Shown here: in pieces, positions 27,562 to 36,960 of the stretch
Position numbering within the stretch: position 1 is the first letter of the stretch
Layout of the letters: each line of letters starts with the position of its first letter
Position numbers and translations under genes: made by a program
The notes under the pieces: generated by a model
The model's input: the letters and a program-made list of their open reading frames with translations, nothing else
Databases searched by the model: none
What the model was told of the DNA's origin: nothing
NCBI RefSeq assembly: GCF_037095755.1
Contig: NZ_JBAWKJ010000002.1
Span: forward strand, 186,001-250,000
Source of the DNA: Sphingopyxis sp. CCNWLW2
Lineage (GTDB): Bacteria; Pseudomonadota; Alphaproteobacteria; Sphingomonadales; Sphingomonadaceae
Length of the DNA: 64,000 nucleotides
Direction: 5' to 3'

Positions 27562-28587
27562 TCAGCCCTTTTTCGTTGCTTTCCGGCGCGGCGCCGCGGA
27601 AATGCGCCAGATCGTCCCTTCGAGGCCGCGTACCGCATCGATCAGCAGCGCGCCGACCATCGCTCGCCGCCCTTCGTGCATCGCGGCGATCACGCCGTCG
27701 AGCGAGGCACCGCGCAGGACGAGTTGCGGCGCGTTGGCGCGCAGCCGCTGCGCGACGATGCGGCGAAACATCTCGGGCGGATAGCCGTCGTCGCGGATCA
27801 CCGCGACGTCCGATGCGTCGGGCCAGGATGCGATCAGCCGCTCGACCGCCCAGTCGAGCGCCTCGTCGGCTTCGGCGAGCCACACCGCCGATTTCGCCGC
27901 GGCAGCAGGGTCTAGTGCGGTCTGCGACTGGAGCGCATGGCGCAGCCGCGCCCGGTCGAAGCGATCGTCGCTGTTCGATGGATCGTCGACAAAGGGCAGG
28001 TCGTTTTCAAGCGCCAGATGGACGAGTTCGCTGCGCCGCCAGTGCAGCAGCGGGCGCAGGATGGCCCCGTTGCGCGCGCGGATCGCGGCGAGCCCGCCGA
28101 CGCCGCTGCTGCGGTTGAGCCGCATGACGATCGTCTCGAGCTGATCGTCGGCATGGTGCGCCGTCAAGATATGCTTGAGTTCCTTGGCTTCGCGCCATTG
28201 TTCGAGCAGGCGATAGCGTTCGGTCCGCGCCGCGGCTTGCTGCGATCCCCTGATCGGCGTCGGCGGGCGCAGCGTCGAATGCGGGATATGCTCGCGCTCG
28301 CAAAAGCCCGCGACCATGCGCGCCTCGTCGTCGGAGCCCTTGCGCAGGCCATGGTCGACCGTCGCTGCCCAGATCTGTCCGGGCAGCAAGGACGCCATCA
28401 GCCAGAGCAGCGCCATGCTGTCGGGCCCGCCCGAAACGGCGACACCATAATGGAGGCGGTGCCAGTCGGATCCGACGAGCGCGGCGAGATCGCCGGCGAG
28501 CCGGTCCGCGGCGTCGCGGTCAGCAACCTGCTTTTGTTTTTGCGGCGGCAGCATCGGTCCGGACATCCTGCGGCGCCTTGTCGCCAT
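27562..28587 (-). CDS. tilS: tRNA(Ile)-lysidine synthetase
   Basis: A 341-residue ATP-dependent enzyme that puts lysine on C34 of tRNA-Ile(CAU) so it reads AUA. The PP-loop motif is SGGPDSMAL, with ATVDHGLR and AHHADDQLETIVMRL after it, all TilS hallmarks. It ends with a reduced C-terminal region compared with E. coli TilS (432 residues). It overlaps the end of cpoB by 68 bp if the first ATG is used; starts at 28566 or 28554 are equally possible, since the conserved part only begins around residue 30. Confidence 0.92.
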   Translation of the reverse strand: MATRRRRMSGPMLPPQKQKQVADRDAADRLAGDLAALVGSDWHRLHYGVAVSGGPDSMALLWLMASLLPGQIWAATVDHGLRKGSDDEARMVAGFCEREHIPHSTLRPPTPIRGSQQAAARTERYRLLEQWREAKELKHILTAHHADDQLETIVMRLNRSSGVGGLAAIRARNGAILRPLLHWRRSELVHLALENDLPFVDDPSNSDDRFDRARLRHALQSQTALDPAAAAKSAVWLAEADEALDWAVERLIASWPDASDVAVIRDDGYPPEMFRRIVAQRLRANAPQLVLRGASLDGVIAAMHEGRRAMVGALLIDAVRGLEGTIWRISAAPRRKATKKG

Positions 28588-29467
28588 AGACTTCGTCGAG
28601 TTCGCGGAACGCCTTGCAGGCGTCGGCTTTGCGGCCGAGCTTGTCGAGCGCGACGCCCATATACATCAGGCTGTGCGGTGCGCGCGCGCCGCTCGGGCGA
28701 TCCTTGTAATTATTGTAGAAAGCGACCGCGGCGAGGCTCGGCTTGCCTTCGTCGAGATAGGAGCGGCCGAGCAAATTCTGCGCAAAGCTCGCCTGGCTAC
28801 TCTTTGGCCAATTGGTGACGACCGTCTTCAGCTGCGCCTGCGCTTCGGGATAGAGCTTCGCTTCCCACAGGCGATAACCATAGTCGTACGCGTCCTTGGT
28901 TTCGTTGCCGCTCGCGGGAACCTCGACCTTCTTGACGAGCGCGAGCCGCGCGGCGTCGGTGGTCGCGGGCTTCGCGGCCGGTTTGTCGGCGGGTTTCTTC
29001 ACCGGGGTTGCCGCGACCGTGGTCGCCGCTGCCGGCGGCTTCACCGCCGGGGCGAGGCTGGCGGGCGTCGCGGTCGGAGCCGCCACCGCCGCCGGATCGG
29101 CGAAACGCTTGTCCATTTCGGCCTTGTACGCGGTGAACTGCTTTTCGAGTTCGCGGAGCTGGAAGGCATTTTGTTCGGTCTGGCCGGTCAGTGTCTGCAG
29201 CTGCGATTCGAGCGCATCGACGCGCGCGGTCAGGTCGATCACCGGGGCGTTGGTGCGGGCGCGCTCGCCGGGCGTGTTGTCGGGAGCAATCTCGCCCTCG
29301 AAGAAGGTCGGGCTGCCGCCGGGAAAGACCGACCGCTGGACCGCGCGCATTTCCTTTTCGAGCCGCTCGACCCGCTTGACGACCGTATTGTCCTGCGCCG
29401 CCACGGGCATCGTCGCGACGAGCGCAATCGTTGCCGCTCCCAGGAAAGTGATCTGACGCATCATCAT
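28520..29467 (-). CDS. cpoB: Tol-Pal system protein CpoB/YbgF
   Basis: A 315-residue periplasmic protein. A signal peptide (1-24, ATMPVAAQ) is followed by a coiled-coil (about 28-120, VVKRVERLEKEMRAVQ), then an Ala/Pro/Lys-rich linker (about 125-180) and a C-terminal TPR domain (YDYGYRLWEAKLYPEAQAQL, ending with DACKAFRELDEVYG). CpoB coordinates outer membrane constriction and peptidoglycan synthesis at division. The tol-pal genes themselves are not next to it here; instead it precedes tilS and ftsH, and the overlap with tilS suggests co-expression. Confidence 0.9.
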   Translation of the reverse strand: MMMRQITFLGAATIALVATMPVAAQDNTVVKRVERLEKEMRAVQRSVFPGGSPTFFEGEIAPDNTPGERARTNAPVIDLTARVDALESQLQTLTGQTEQNAFQLRELEKQFTAYKAEMDKRFADPAAVAAPTATPASLAPAVKPPAAATTVAATPVKKPADKPAAKPATTDAARLALVKKVEVPASGNETKDAYDYGYRLWEAKLYPEAQAQLKTVVTNWPKSSQASFAQNLLGRSYLDEGKPSLAAVAFYNNYKDRPSGARAPHSLMYMGVALDKLGRKADACKAFRELDEVYGDKAPQDVRTDAAAAKTKAGC

Positions 29468-29581
29468 CTGCCGTTAGGTCCCCACTAATTAACCATTTCG
29501 CTGCTCATAACGCGGCAAAGCACGGCAGCGCAAACCCATTTCGGTGCACTGCCGCTCGAGCCGGCCCGAATGATCGGCGGT

Positions 29582-30436
29582 TCAGCCCTTGGGGCGTGGC
29601 CCCGCCGCCGGTGCCGTGGCGCCATTGCCTTCGGCGCGCGCCACCAGATCTGCGGGCTTCAGCGAAACATTCTTGACCAGTGTGTCGGCGGGGCCGATCG
29701 GGCCGATGTCGCGGCCACCGACGGTGACCTTGAGTGCCTGCGGGATGCTCGTGCGCAGCGTGAATTGTTCGATATATTCGGGCGGGACCTGATAGGTTTC
29801 GCCCGTGTCGAGCGTGCGCCAGTTCTCGGTCTTGCCTTTGGCGTCGTCGAAACCGATCCAGACTTCCGAAACGCCCGTCAGCACGACCGGTGCGTTCGCC
29901 GCGACGGCGGACCGCCCGGTCGCGGCCTTGGTCGCCGGGGTGGCCGCGGCATCGCTCTGCGGTGCTTCCGAGGCATCGGCGGCGCGATTCTGCGCGGCGA
30001 TCAGTGCTTCGTCGGGCTCGACCGACAGGAAACGCCATACGCCGTACGCCGACGCGAGCAGCAGCGTGACGATGACGAGGGTCCAGGTCAGCCGCGCGGT
30101 GGGCAGGCGCGCCGGATCGGTCGGCTCATAGGCTTCGTACAGCGGACGCGAGCCATAGGCGTCTTCTTCGAGCTCGTGGCGAATTGCGGCGCCAATTTCG
30201 GCCTCGGGAAGGTCGACGGCACGGGCATAGGCGCGCGCGAAGCCGGTGACATAAGTACGGCCCGGAAGTTCCGAGAAATCGGACTTTTCTATCGCCGCCA
30301 AATGACGCTGGGTGATGCGCGTCCGCGTTGCGACATCGGCAAGCGAAAGCCCTGCCGCTTCGCGCGCAAGGCGCAGCCGATCGCCCGTGCGCGTAATCGC
30401 CAGTTCGCCTTGGGTGGCGACCTCTTCTTCTGCCAT
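29582..30436 (-). CDS. rodZ: RodZ-like protein: HTH, membrane segment and DUF4115
   Basis: A 284-residue bitopic membrane protein. The N-terminal cytoplasmic HTH_25 domain (about 18-80) is GDRLRLAREAAGLSLADVAT with RITQRHLAAIEKSDF. One transmembrane helix lies at about 116-137, then an Ala-rich linker, then a periplasmic DUF4115 domain (about 190-260, VSEVWIGFDDAKGK, PPEYIEQFTLRTS). RodZ links MreB to the cell wall elongation machinery. The ATG at 30436 has GGAGACAGC upstream and starts just before the HTH. It lies upstream of cpoB in the same direction, 114 bp away. Confidence 0.88.
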   Translation of the reverse strand: MAEEEVATQGELAITRTGDRLRLAREAAGLSLADVATRTRITQRHLAAIEKSDFSELPGRTYVTGFARAYARAVDLPEAEIGAAIRHELEEDAYGSRPLYEAYEPTDPARLPTARLTWTLVIVTLLLASAYGVWRFLSVEPDEALIAAQNRAADASEAPQSDAAATPATKAATGRSAVAANAPVVLTGVSEVWIGFDDAKGKTENWRTLDTGETYQVPPEYIEQFTLRTSIPQALKVTVGGRDIGPIGPADTLVKNVSLKPADLVARAEGNGATAPAAGPRPKG

Positions 30437-30580
30437 TGCTGTCTCCGGTGCCGACCGTTCGCAACCCATTTCGATCGTGCCGCGCTGTCATCGCATTGAC
30501 GGCGCGGGAAAGTCAAATGAAGTTCGGTTATCGACCGGATGAAAAGAAAGCGGAGCTACTTCCGTCGGAAAAACAGCACG

Positions 30581-31882
30581 TCAGAGCACATATTTGCTGA
30601 GGTCGGTATCGCCGACGATCTCCGAAAGCTGGCGCTCGACATAGGCGGCATCGATCTCGAGCGTCGTGCCGCCGACGTCCTCGGCGGTGAAGCTGATTTC
30701 CTCGACCAGCCGCTCCATGATCGTCTGCAGGCGGCGCGCCCCGATATTCTCGACCTTCTCGTTGACCTCAGCCGCGAGCTTCGCGACGCGCGCGATAGCC
30801 TCGGGCGTGAAATTCAGCGTCACGCCTTCGGTGCCGAGCAGCGCCACATATTGTTCGGGCAGGCCGGCCTTGGTTTCGCTGAGGATGCGCACGAAATCCT
30901 CCTCGGTCAGCGCGCCGAGCTCGACGCGGATCGGAAGGCGGCCCTGGAGTTCGGGCAGCAGGTCGCTCGGTTTCGCGACATGAAAGGCGCCCGACGCGAT
31001 GAACAGGATATGGTCGGTTTTCATCGGACCATATTTTGTGGCGACGGTGGTGCCCTCGATCAGCGGCAGCAGGTCGCGCTGGACGCCCTCGCGGCTCACC
31101 GAACCGCCGCGCACGTCGCTGACGGCGATCTTGTCGATTTCGTCGAGGAAGACGATGCCGTTCGCCTCGGCATCGGCGAGCGCGATCCGCGCGACATCGT
31201 CCTGGTCGAGGCGCTTGTCCTGTTCTTCCTCGATCAGTCGCGTTGCGGCCTCGATCACCTTCAGCTTGCGGCGCTTCTTGGGCAGGCCGCCCATGGCCTT
31301 GCCGAGCATGTCCGACAGGTTGATCATGCTCATCTGCCCAGGCTGGCCGGGCAGCTCGAACGGCATGCCCGGGGCATCGGCAACCTCGATCTCGACCTCG
31401 CTCTCGTCGAGATGGCCTTCGCGGATGCGCTGACGGAAACTCTGCCGCGTCGCCTCGCTGGCGCCCTTGCCGGTGAGTGCGTCGAGCAATCGCTCCATTG
31501 CCGCCTCTTCGGCGGCGGCGCGCACCGCCTCGCGGCGGCGATCCTTCTCGAGCCGCACCGCTTCCTCGACCAGGTCGCGTGCTATCTGTTCGACGTCGCG
31601 GCCGACATAGCCCACTTCGGTGAATTTGGTCGCCTCGACCTTGATGAACGGCGCGTCGGCGAGCTTCGCCAGCCGCCGCGAAATCTCGGTCTTGCCGCAG
31701 CCCGTGGGGCCGATCATCAGGATATTCTTGGGGCTCACCTCATCGCGCAGGTCAGCCGATAGCTGCTGTCGGCGCCAGCGATTGCGCAGCGCCACCGCGA
31801 CCGCGCGCTTGGCGGCGTCCTGGCCGATGATATGCGTATCGAGCGCAGCGACGATCGCCTTGGGAGTCAGATCCTTGTTCAT
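30581..31882 (-). CDS. hslU: HslUV protease ATPase subunit HslU
   Basis: A 433-residue AAA+ unfoldase that feeds proteins into HslV. The start [15 protein letters not shown] and the Walker A GPTGCGKT (58-65), Walker [11 protein letters not shown] and the conserved C-terminal tail ending DLSKYVL are diagnostic; the tail docks into HslV. Full length for the family. It begins 4 bp after hslV, forming the usual hslVU operon. The frame is open far upstream but the homologous protein begins at this ATG. Confidence 0.97.
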   Translation of the reverse strand: MNKDLTPKAIVAALDTHIIGQDAAKRAVAVALRNRWRRQQLSADLRDEVSPKNILMIGPTGCGKTEISRRLAKLADAPFIKVEATKFTEVGYVGRDVEQIARDLVEEAVRLEKDRRREAVRAAAEEAAMERLLDALTGKGASEATRQSFRQRIREGHLDESEVEIEVADAPGMPFELPGQPGQMSMINLSDMLGKAMGGLPKKRRKLKVIEAATRLIEEEQDKRLDQDDVARIALADAEANGIVFLDEIDKIAVSDVRGGSVSREGVQRDLLPLIEGTTVATKYGPMKTDHILFIASGAFHVAKPSDLLPELQGRLPIRVELGALTEEDFVRILSETKAGLPEQYVALLGTEGVTLNFTPEAIARVAKLAAEVNEKVENIGARRLQTIMERLVEEISFTAEDVGGTTLEIDAAYVERQLSEIVGDTDLSKYVL

Positions 31883-31886
31883 GTGA

Positions 31887-32453
31887 TTATGCCTGAATTT
31901 CGATGATTTCTTGGGTGAACTGGTCGTTCGTGTAGACGCAGATATCGGCGGCGACCTCCATCGCCTTGCGGACGAGCACCGCCGGGTCCTTTTCATAATC
32001 GACGAGCGCACGCGCCGCCGAGAGCGCGAAATTGCCGCCCGATCCGATCGCGGCGATTCCGCCCTTGGGTTCGAGCACATCGCCGTTGCCGGTGATCACC
32101 AGCGTCACTTCCTTGTCGGCGACGATCATCATCGCCTCGAGGTTGCGCAGATATTTGTCGGTGCGCCAGTCCTTGGCGAGCTCGACCGCGGCGCGGAGGA
32201 GCTGGCCGTTGTGGCGTTCGAGCTTCGCTTCGAGGCGTTCAAACAGCGTGAAGGCATCAGCAGTCGCGCCCGCGAAACCGCCGATCACGCTGCCGTCGTG
32301 GAGGCGGCGGACCTTGCGGGCGTTGGGCTTCATCACCGTTTGGCCCATCGACACCTGACCGTCGCCGATGATGACGACCTTGTCAGCGCTGCGGGCGGAA
32401 AGGATGGTGGTTCCGTGCCAGGGCGCGGCACTTTGCGCATGGGGATTGCTCAT
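31887..32453 (-). CDS. hslV: HslUV protease proteolytic subunit HslV
   Basis: A 188-residue proteasome-beta-like threonine protease. The catalytic residue is Thr15 in [10 protein letters not shown], exposed after removal of a 14-residue N-terminal propeptide, longer than in E. coli where only Met is cut. Other family marks are [34 protein letters not shown] and [15 protein letters not shown]. It lies directly upstream of hslU. The preceding manA-like gene ends 49 bp before its start, so read-through from the sugar genes is possible. Confidence 0.96.
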   Translation of the reverse strand: MSNPHAQSAAPWHGTTILSARSADKVVIIGDGQVSMGQTVMKPNARKVRRLHDGSVIGGFAGATADAFTLFERLEAKLERHNGQLLRAAVELAKDWRTDKYLRNLEAMMIVADKEVTLVITGNGDVLEPKGGIAAIGSGGNFALSAARALVDYEKDPAVLVRKAMEVAADICVYTNDQFTQEIIEIQA

Positions 32454-32502
32454 GCGGCGCGATATGGGCGATGGCAGGCGGGGCTGCAAGGGGAGGGCGG
32501 TG

Positions 32503-33309
32503 TCACGCCGGCCAGGTCAGGAGTGCGCGGGCTCCGTCATCGATCTCGATCGCCGATGGATCGGTGAGGAGCACCGCTTCGCCGAGCATGACGCTTTCGC
32601 CAGCGACGCGGCATCCCGCCGAGAGCGGGACGAAAGTGAGCTCTCCGGTCGCCTGTTCGATCATTGCGGGGTCGACTGGTGCGGCAAGCTGCGCAAGGTG
32701 GAAATAGGGCCCGCTGACAAGCATGCGACTGGCGGCAGGATCGACCACCGTATCGCGCGGATCGTGGACTGACCCGAGGTGCGCGACCTTGAGACCCTCG
32801 TCGAGATGCAGTTCGCGCGGGCGGCGATAATCATAAAGGCGATAGGTGCAGTCGACATTCTGCTGTACCTCGACGACGGTCAGTCCGCCGCCGATCGCAT
32901 GGATCGTGCCCGCGCGATTATACACGAAATCGTCCGGTTTCGACGGCCGCCAGTCGATCATGTCGACGATCGATCCGTCGAGTGCAGCGTCATGCAGCGC
33001 TTTACGCGTCGTCTCGGCGGTCAATCCGACGCCGAGTTCAGCGCCAGGTTCGGCATCGAGGATCAGCCAGCATTCTTCCTTGCCGCGCGGAAAACCCGCC
33101 GCTTGCGCCGCCTCGTCCTCCGGATGAACCTGGATCGACAGCCGCTCCGAGGTGAAGAGGAATTTGACCATGATCGGCGCATCGTCGCCGGCGGGATGGG
33201 AAAACCAGATCTCGCCGATCCGGCGCCCGCCGAAATCGCCGAACGCGGCCGGAATATCGGTGCGTCCCCAGGGCTTTTCGACGACGATGGTTTCGAGGCG
33301 CGTCAGCAT
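32503..33309 (-). CDS. manA: Class I mannose-6-phosphate isomerase-like protein
   Basis: A 268-residue cupin-type phosphomannose isomerase, shorter than the E. coli enzyme but like the compact ManA proteins of other bacteria. Zinc and active-site motifs are visible: SIQVHPED (Q60, H62), KEECW near 77-81 and [19 protein letters not shown]. It interconverts fructose-6-P and mannose-6-P, feeding GDP-mannose type sugars. It lies 45 bp after wecC in the same direction, which ties it to the polysaccharide genes, and just before hslV. Substrate is inferred from the family. Confidence 0.85.
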   Translation of the reverse strand: MLTRLETIVVEKPWGRTDIPAAFGDFGGRRIGEIWFSHPAGDDAPIMVKFLFTSERLSIQVHPEDEAAQAAGFPRGKEECWLILDAEPGAELGVGLTAETTRKALHDAALDGSIVDMIDWRPSKPDDFVYNRAGTIHAIGGGLTVVEVQQNVDCTYRLYDYRRPRELHLDEGLKVAHLGSVHDPRDTVVDPAASRMLVSGPYFHLAQLAAPVDPAMIEQATGELTFVPLSAGCRVAGESVMLGEAVLLTDPSAIEIDDGARALLTWPA

Positions 33310-33354
33310 GGCGCCAAGATGCGGAGCCGCCGGCGGAGCGTCAAGCGCGCTGCG

Positions 33355-34650
33355 TCAGGCGGCCCTGTGCAGGCGATTGCCGTTGCCGCCGTTCGGCTGG
33401 TCGAGCCACAGGCCACGCGTGTCATAGACGATCTTCTCGCCGCGTTCCGCGATCGGGATCGATTTGAACAGATCATGGTCGACGAGAACGATCAGCACGT
33501 CGCAGCCGGCGAGCGCGCTGTCGAGGTCGATCAGTTCGGCGCCGGTGCCGGCGAATTCCATCGGCAGGCCGCGCGCATAGGGCTCGACGATCTCGATCTG
33601 CTTGCCGAAGCGGCGTGCGAGCGCGGCGGCGACCTCGACCGCGGGGCTTTCGCGGAAATCGTCGATATTGGGCTTGAAGGCGAGGCCAAGGCACGCGACG
33701 CGCGCCTTCGGATGCTGCGATACGAGCATTTCGGCAGCGCCAATGACATGCGCGGTCTTGGCGAGATTCACTTCACGCGCGGTACGGATCAAGCGGCTGT
33801 GATCGGGCGCGCCATGGACGAGGAACCAGGGGTCGACCGCGATGCAATGGCCGCCGACACCGGGCCCCGGCTGGAGGATATTGACGCGCGGGTGGCGGTT
33901 GGCGAGGCGGATCACCTCCCACACGTCGACGCCCATATGCTCGGCCATCATCGACAGCTCGTTGGCGAAGGCGATGTTGACGTCGCGGTAGCTGTTTTCG
34001 ACCAGCTTCACCATTTCGGCGGCGCGCGCCGAGGTGGTGACGCAGGCGCCGCGTACGAACTGGCGGTAAAAGGTCATCGCGCGGCGCGCGCAGCGCGGGG
34101 TGATGCCGCCGATGCAGCGGTCGTTGTCGACGAGTTCGACGAGGATGCGGCCGGGCAGAACGCGCTCGGGGCAGTAAGCGACAAAAATGTCGGCCGCGCC
34201 GGTGCAGGCGCCCGGAACCTTGAGGTCGGGGCGAAGCTCGGCGAGGAGCGCAGCGACCTTTTCGGTGGTGCCGACGGGCGAGGTCGATTCGAGAATGACC
34301 AGATTGCCAGCCTCCAGCTTGGGCGCGATCGCGCGCGCCGCCGAAAGGACATGGCTGATGTCGGGGCGATGTTCGTCGTCATGCGGCGTCGGCACCGCAA
34401 TGACAAAGGTGTCGGCCGGGGCGACTTCGGTCGAAGCGACGAGCGTTCCGCGCGACACGACGCCCTGGACCAGGCCGTCGAGGTCGACTTCCTCGATATG
34501 CACCTTGCCGCTGTTGACCGTGTCGACGACCTTTTGACTGACGTCGACGCCGGTGACCTTGCAGCCCGAGCGTGCGATCAACGCGGCGGTGGGCAGACCG
34601 ATATAGCCAAGCCCGAGGACCGTGACCTTCTGTTCGCTATCAATGGGCAC
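33355..34650 (-). CDS. wecC: UDP-N-acetyl-D-mannosamine dehydrogenase
   Basis: A 431-residue NAD-dependent UDP-sugar dehydrogenase oxidising UDP-ManNAc to UDP-ManNAcA. The Rossmann motif VLGLGYIGLPTAALIA opens the protein; the catalytic Cys is in GVGGHCIAVDPWF (C269). ILESTSPVGTTEKV and CLGLAFKPNIDDFRESP are typical of the WecC group. The start is a GTG at 34650, 11 bp inside the end of wecB, so the two are coupled and the product of WecB is its substrate. The long upstream frame is a shadow of wecB. Confidence 0.93.
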   Translation of the reverse strand: MPIDSEQKVTVLGLGYIGLPTAALIARSGCKVTGVDVSQKVVDTVNSGKVHIEEVDLDGLVQGVVSRGTLVASTEVAPADTFVIAVPTPHDDEHRPDISHVLSAARAIAPKLEAGNLVILESTSPVGTTEKVAALLAELRPDLKVPGACTGAADIFVAYCPERVLPGRILVELVDNDRCIGGITPRCARRAMTFYRQFVRGACVTTSARAAEMVKLVENSYRDVNIAFANELSMMAEHMGVDVWEVIRLANRHPRVNILQPGPGVGGHCIAVDPWFLVHGAPDHSRLIRTAREVNLAKTAHVIGAAEMLVSQHPKARVACLGLAFKPNIDDFRESPAVEVAAALARRFGKQIEIVEPYARGLPMEFAGTGAELIDLDSALAGCDVLIVLVDHDLFKSIPIAERGEKIVYDTRGLWLDQPNGGNGNRLHRAA

Positions 34651-35755
34651 GCGCAACAATCTCCGCAATCTGTTTTGCCGCGGTGCCGTCACCGAAGGGG
34701 TTATGGGCACGCGCCATGGCCGAATAGGCGTCCTTGTCGTCCAAAAGCTTGAAAATTTCGGAAACAATACGCGCTTTGTCTGTCCCGACAAGTCGGGCGG
34801 TCCCCGCTTCGACCCCCTCGGGCCGTTCGGTTGTCTCGCGCATCACCAGCACCGGCTTGCCAAGCGAAGGCGCTTCTTCCTGTACGCCGCCGCTGTCGGT
34901 CAGCACGAGTTCGGACGTGGCGAGCAGGCGAACGAAATGCGGATAATCGAGCGGATCGATCAGCGCGACGTTGCCCAACCCGCCGAGGATCGGCTCCATC
35001 GCGCTGCGAACATGCGGGTTCGGATGGACCGGAAAGACCACCGCGACGTCGCTCCGCGCCGCAATGGCGGCGATCGCCTCGGCGATGGCTCTCATGCCGT
35101 CGCCGAAGTTTTCACGCCGGTGCGACGTGACGGCGATGATCCTTTTGCCGGCAAAGCGCCCGACCAGCGGATCGAGGCCGGCGGCGAGGGCCGGTTCCTC
35201 CTCGATCCGCGCCCTTGTCGCGAGCAGCGCGTCGATGACGGTGTTGCCGGTGATGTGGATCCGGTCGGCTGGCACATTTTCGCCGCGAAGCGCCGCGGCG
35301 GCGGTTTCGGTCGGCGCGAAATGTAGGTCGGCGACAGCGTCGGCGACCTTGCGATTCACCTCTTCGGGCCAGGGGTGATAGATGTTGCCGCTTCGCAGCC
35401 CCGCTTCGACATGGCCCACGGGAATCTTGCGGAAATAGGCAGAAAGCGTTGCCGCCATCGTTGTCAGCGTATCGCCATGGACCAGGATGCGACCGGGCTT
35501 TTCGCGATCGAACACCTCGCCAAGCCCGGTGACGAGCCGGGCGAGAAGGCTGTCCAGCGACTGGTTCGCCTGCATGACGTCGAGGTCGATGTCGGGCGTG
35601 ATGCGCGCGATTTCCAGCACCTGGTCGAGCATCTCGCGGTGCTGCGCGGTGACGCATACGCGCGCATCGATACCGGCATGGGCGTGCAGGGCGTGGACGA
35701 CGGGAAACATCTTGATTGCTTCGGGGCGCGTGCCGAAGACGGTCATCACCTTCAT
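34640..35755 (-). CDS. wecB: UDP-N-acetylglucosamine 2-epimerase (non-hydrolysing)
   Basis: A 371-residue cytoplasmic epimerase interconverting UDP-GlcNAc and UDP-ManNAc. Family motifs are MTVFGTRPEAIKMFPVV at the start, GHVEAGLRSGNIYHPWPEEV, TSHRRENFG and LTDSGGVQEEAPSLGKPVLV, covering the active site. The ATG at 35755 is the conserved start; an in-frame ATG nine codons earlier has no advantage. It leads a minus-strand unit wecB-wecC-manA. The product UDP-ManNAcA would be a building block of the polysaccharide made by the genes to the right. Confidence 0.95.
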   Translation of the reverse strand: MKVMTVFGTRPEAIKMFPVVHALHAHAGIDARVCVTAQHREMLDQVLEIARITPDIDLDVMQANQSLDSLLARLVTGLGEVFDREKPGRILVHGDTLTTMAATLSAYFRKIPVGHVEAGLRSGNIYHPWPEEVNRKVADAVADLHFAPTETAAAALRGENVPADRIHITGNTVIDALLATRARIEEEPALAAGLDPLVGRFAGKRIIAVTSHRRENFGDGMRAIAEAIAAIAARSDVAVVFPVHPNPHVRSAMEPILGGLGNVALIDPLDYPHFVRLLATSELVLTDSGGVQEEAPSLGKPVLVMRETTERPEGVEAGTARLVGTDKARIVSEIFKLLDDKDAYSAMARAHNPFGDGTAAKQIAEIVARAH

Positions 35756-36003
35756 TTTAAACGACTCTCCGCATCGTGACACCGTCGATTACTACCTAAT
35801 GCGCGATTAAGCGACAAAGCTTGCAACACCCTTAAGCCCAAAGCGGCGGGCATCGCGAAATGAAATATGCGAAAGGCCCGCAACACCGGGAGGTTTCGCA
35901 CGTATATTGTCACCGCCCGCTTGCAGAGCTAGGGGGCGGCAATATCTGGGCCGCGGTTCTCCTGCGGATGCACCGGGTTTAAGTGAGATCGGTTCAGCAA
36001 ATC

Positions 36004-36795
36004 ATGTTTTGGAAGCGTAAGAGCAAGGCGGTCGCGCAAATGCGCAGCAGCTTCGCGATTCCCGATGGGCAGCGCGTTTATGCCATCGGCGATATTCACG
36101 GACGCGACGATCTTTTCGCGGAGTTGATCGAGAGCATCCGGGCGGATCTTGCGGCGCGCCCTGTCGAACAGGTCACGTTGATCCTGCTCGGAGACCTCGT
36201 CGACCGCGGGCCGCAATCGGCCGAGGTGGTCGAGCGCGCGATCGGCCTGCACCGCGAATTCCCCGACGTCCGCCTTTTGATCGGCAATCACGAGGAATGT
36301 TTTCTCGCCGCTCTCACGGGCGATGTCCGGCGGCTGCGTTATTTCATGCGCATCGGCGGCGAAGCTACGGTGCAGAGTTACTGGAATAGCCAGGTTAACC
36401 TGTCCGAAGCGAGTTTCGAGGAGGTTGCAGAAATCCTTCCGGGCCTGGTTCCCGCCGGCCATGTCGAATTTTTGGGTGCCGGCGAGGACGTGATCGAAAT
36501 CGGCGATTACGCCTTTGTTCATGCCGGAATCCGGCCCGGCGTACCGCTCGAAAAGCAGGCGCTTTCCGATTTACGGTGGATACGCGAAGATTTTCTCGAG
36601 GATGATCGGGATCATGGGGTGATGGTTGTTCACGGGCACACGATCCGCGAAAATGTCGACGAATGGCCCAATCGGATCGGAATCGATACCGGAGCATATC
36701 GGTCGGGCGTGCTGACAGCGATCGTTCTGGAGGGGGCGGAAAGACGCTATCTGAGGACGGACCCACCTGGGGATGAGTCCGCGGCAGCAGGCTGA
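36004..36795 (+). CDS. Serine/threonine-type metallophosphoesterase
   Basis: A 263-residue calcineurin-like phosphoesterase of the PPP family. The metal-binding motifs are complete: GDIHG (IGDIHGRDDLF), GDLVDRG (LLGDLVDRGPQS), GNHE (IGNHEECFL) and a later HGH (VVHGHT). Such bacterial PPP enzymes remove phosphate from proteins or small molecules. It lies between wecB and the dehydratase gene of the polysaccharide locus, facing right, and similar phosphoesterases are often found beside polysaccharide genes in sphingomonads. The start is ambiguous: ATG at 36004 or GTG at 35983, neither with a good ribosome binding site. Confidence 0.85.
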   Translation: MFWKRKSKAVAQMRSSFAIPDGQRVYAIGDIHGRDDLFAELIESIRADLAARPVEQVTLILLGDLVDRGPQSAEVVERAIGLHREFPDVRLLIGNHEECFLAALTGDVRRLRYFMRIGGEATVQSYWNSQVNLSEASFEEVAEILPGLVPAGHVEFLGAGEDVIEIGDYAFVHAGIRPGVPLEKQALSDLRWIREDFLEDDRDHGVMVVHGHTIRENVDEWPNRIGIDTGAYRSGVLTAIVLEGAERRYLRTDPPGDESAAAG

Positions 36796-36960
36796 TTCGG
36801 CGTTGATAACAGGTCGGTTGGAGCACCCTTCTTCGACCGGTTTTCATTGATTACCAATCCGGCCCACTATAGACCCAGTCAATGGTCCCGGTCCGGTCGC
36901 TTATCGGCCGGCAGCAAAGAGTGCAGGTTCTTATCAACGTGATGACATTGTAGCTTTGTT

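Noticed and set aside
35756..36003. Promoter pair for wecB and the phosphoesterase
   Set aside because: Divergent genes need promoters here, and TTGTCG with 17 bp to TAGTAA is seen on the minus strand, but the match to consensus is too poor to report as a feature.
36796..36960. Promoter for the polysaccharide genes
   Set aside because: The region is relatively AT-rich with possible -35/-10-like words (TTGATT and TATAGA) but the spacing is only 15 bp, so I do not call it.
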